From DAOVFN01 sp964484305 (GTDB lineage: Archaea; Aenigmatarchaeota; Aenigmatarchaeia; QMZP01), in contig CAZAEI010000044.1 of NCBI GenBank assembly GCA_964484305.1, forward strand, positions 1 through 5,881: 5,881 nt of DNA, in the 5' to 3' direction. Below are positions 5,753 to 5,881 of the stretch, in pieces. The notes below the pieces were generated by a model that saw only the letters and a list, made by a program, of their open reading frames with translations, ran no database searches and was not told where the DNA came from. The translations under genes were made by a program, and so were the position numbers. Within the stretch, counting starts at the first letter, position 1. The number at the start of each line of letters is the position of its first letter.

Positions 5753-5829
5753 GCCTCAACCCTGATACAGAAGCACGGGCTGGATATCAGCGAATTCCTC
5801 AAGGAAAGGGCAAGGCACCTGAATCACCT
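5753..5829 (+). pseudogene. 77-bp direct repeat, copy 2: displaced fragment of the kef2 3' end
   Basis: This is identical to 4067-4143. It would encode ASTLIQKHGL onward as in Kef2 residues 531-556, but there is no start codon in frame upstream (a TAA lies at 5717-5719). Beyond 5829 the frame runs into the hairpin region (NYPPLKWRGSTAN and a stop at 5871-5873) rather than the natural Kef2 ending. It is therefore a non-functional fragment. Complete identity means the duplication is recent, has been kept identical by gene conversion, or is an assembly artefact. Confidence 0.95.
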
Positions 5830-5835
5830 GAACTA

Positions 5836-5855
5836 CCCGCCACTAAAGTGGCGGG
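5836..5855. other. GC-rich 8-bp hairpin
   Basis: CCCGCCAC (5836-5843) pairs perfectly with GTGGCGGG (5848-5855) around a TAAA tetraloop. No T tract follows on the + strand. Its position directly beside the duplicated fragment and its tip sequence are what suggest a subterminal transposon hairpin. Confidence 0.8.
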
Positions 5856-5859
5856 GGTC

Positions 5860-5881
5860 CACGGCTAATTAGTTAGCCGTG
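5860..5881. other. perfect 9-bp hairpin at the window end
   Basis: CACGGCTAA (5860-5868) pairs with TTAGCCGTG (5873-5881) around TTAG. It follows the preceding hairpin by only four bases. It may belong to the same element end, or be a terminator whose T tract lies outside the window. Confidence 0.75.

Larger units (their letters stand above)
5830..5881 (-). mobile_element. probable end of an IS200/IS605-type element, continuing beyond the window
   Basis: Directly after the kef2 fragment comes GAACTACCCGCCAC and a hairpin with the tip ACTAAAGT. On the minus strand this reads as a GC-rich hairpin with ACTTTAGT at its tip followed by TAGTTC, a layout I know from right ends of IS200/IS605 and IS1341-like elements carrying tnpB. 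If so, the element lies to the right, its tnpB would be read leftward, and its end abuts position 5829/5830. No transposase or tnpB sequence is inside the window, so this rests on the hairpin pattern alone. Confidence 0.45.

Noticed and set aside
5050..5802. Minus-strand frames over the permease end (133, 67 and 87 codons)
   Set aside because: They overlap the permease antisense, and the 87-codon one begins inside the displaced kef2 fragment; no motif supports them.

Overview
The window looks archaeal. Strong AT-rich TATA/BRE-like boxes stand about 35-55 bp upstream of start codons, one Shine-Dalgarno is near perfect (GGAGGGG), arginine is written mostly AGG/AGA, and the proteins resemble archaeal Kef-type antiporters, a small stand-alone CBS protein and an archaeal APC permease. 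The lineage cannot be named from this sequence alone.

Layout. At the far left there may be the last codons of a + strand gene (ends at 44), then a T-rich tract. A minus-strand Kef-type cation/proton antiporter (91-1791, here 'Kef1') is convergent with it. A 255-bp divergent intergenic region (1792-2046) holds promoters for both sides and copy A of a 90-bp repeat with two hairpins. To the right is a tight + strand operon of a two-CBS-domain protein (2047-2466) and a second Kef-type antiporter (2477-4159, 'Kef2'), separated by 10 bp. Then comes an AT-richer block: a TATA box, copy B of the 90-bp repeat, and an APC-family amino-acid/polyamine permease (4367-5650). The end (5651-5881) holds no gene. 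It carries an exact 77-bp copy of the 3' end of kef2, followed by two strong hairpins that look like the end of an IS200/IS605-type element lying mainly outside the window.

How the parts fit. Kef1 and Kef2 have the same architecture: a CPA2 membrane antiporter followed by a cytosolic TrkA-N/RCK nucleotide-binding domain. Both probably take part in K+/Na+ and pH homeostasis, and the CBS protein is a plausible nucleotide-sensing partner of Kef2. The permease appears to be a later arrival: its base composition is clearly lower in G+C, it has its own promoter, and it lies between two perfect direct copies of the kef2 3' end.

Main points of interest. (1) A perfect 77-bp direct duplication brackets the permease, and its length also makes an assembly artefact worth excluding. 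(2) Two diverged copies of a structured repeat differ only outside their stems; one sits in a divergent promoter region, the other in the permease leader. (3) The putative IS200/IS605 end directly abuts the kef2 duplicate, so a TnpB-type guide RNA from that element, if it exists, would match the intact kef2 3' end.
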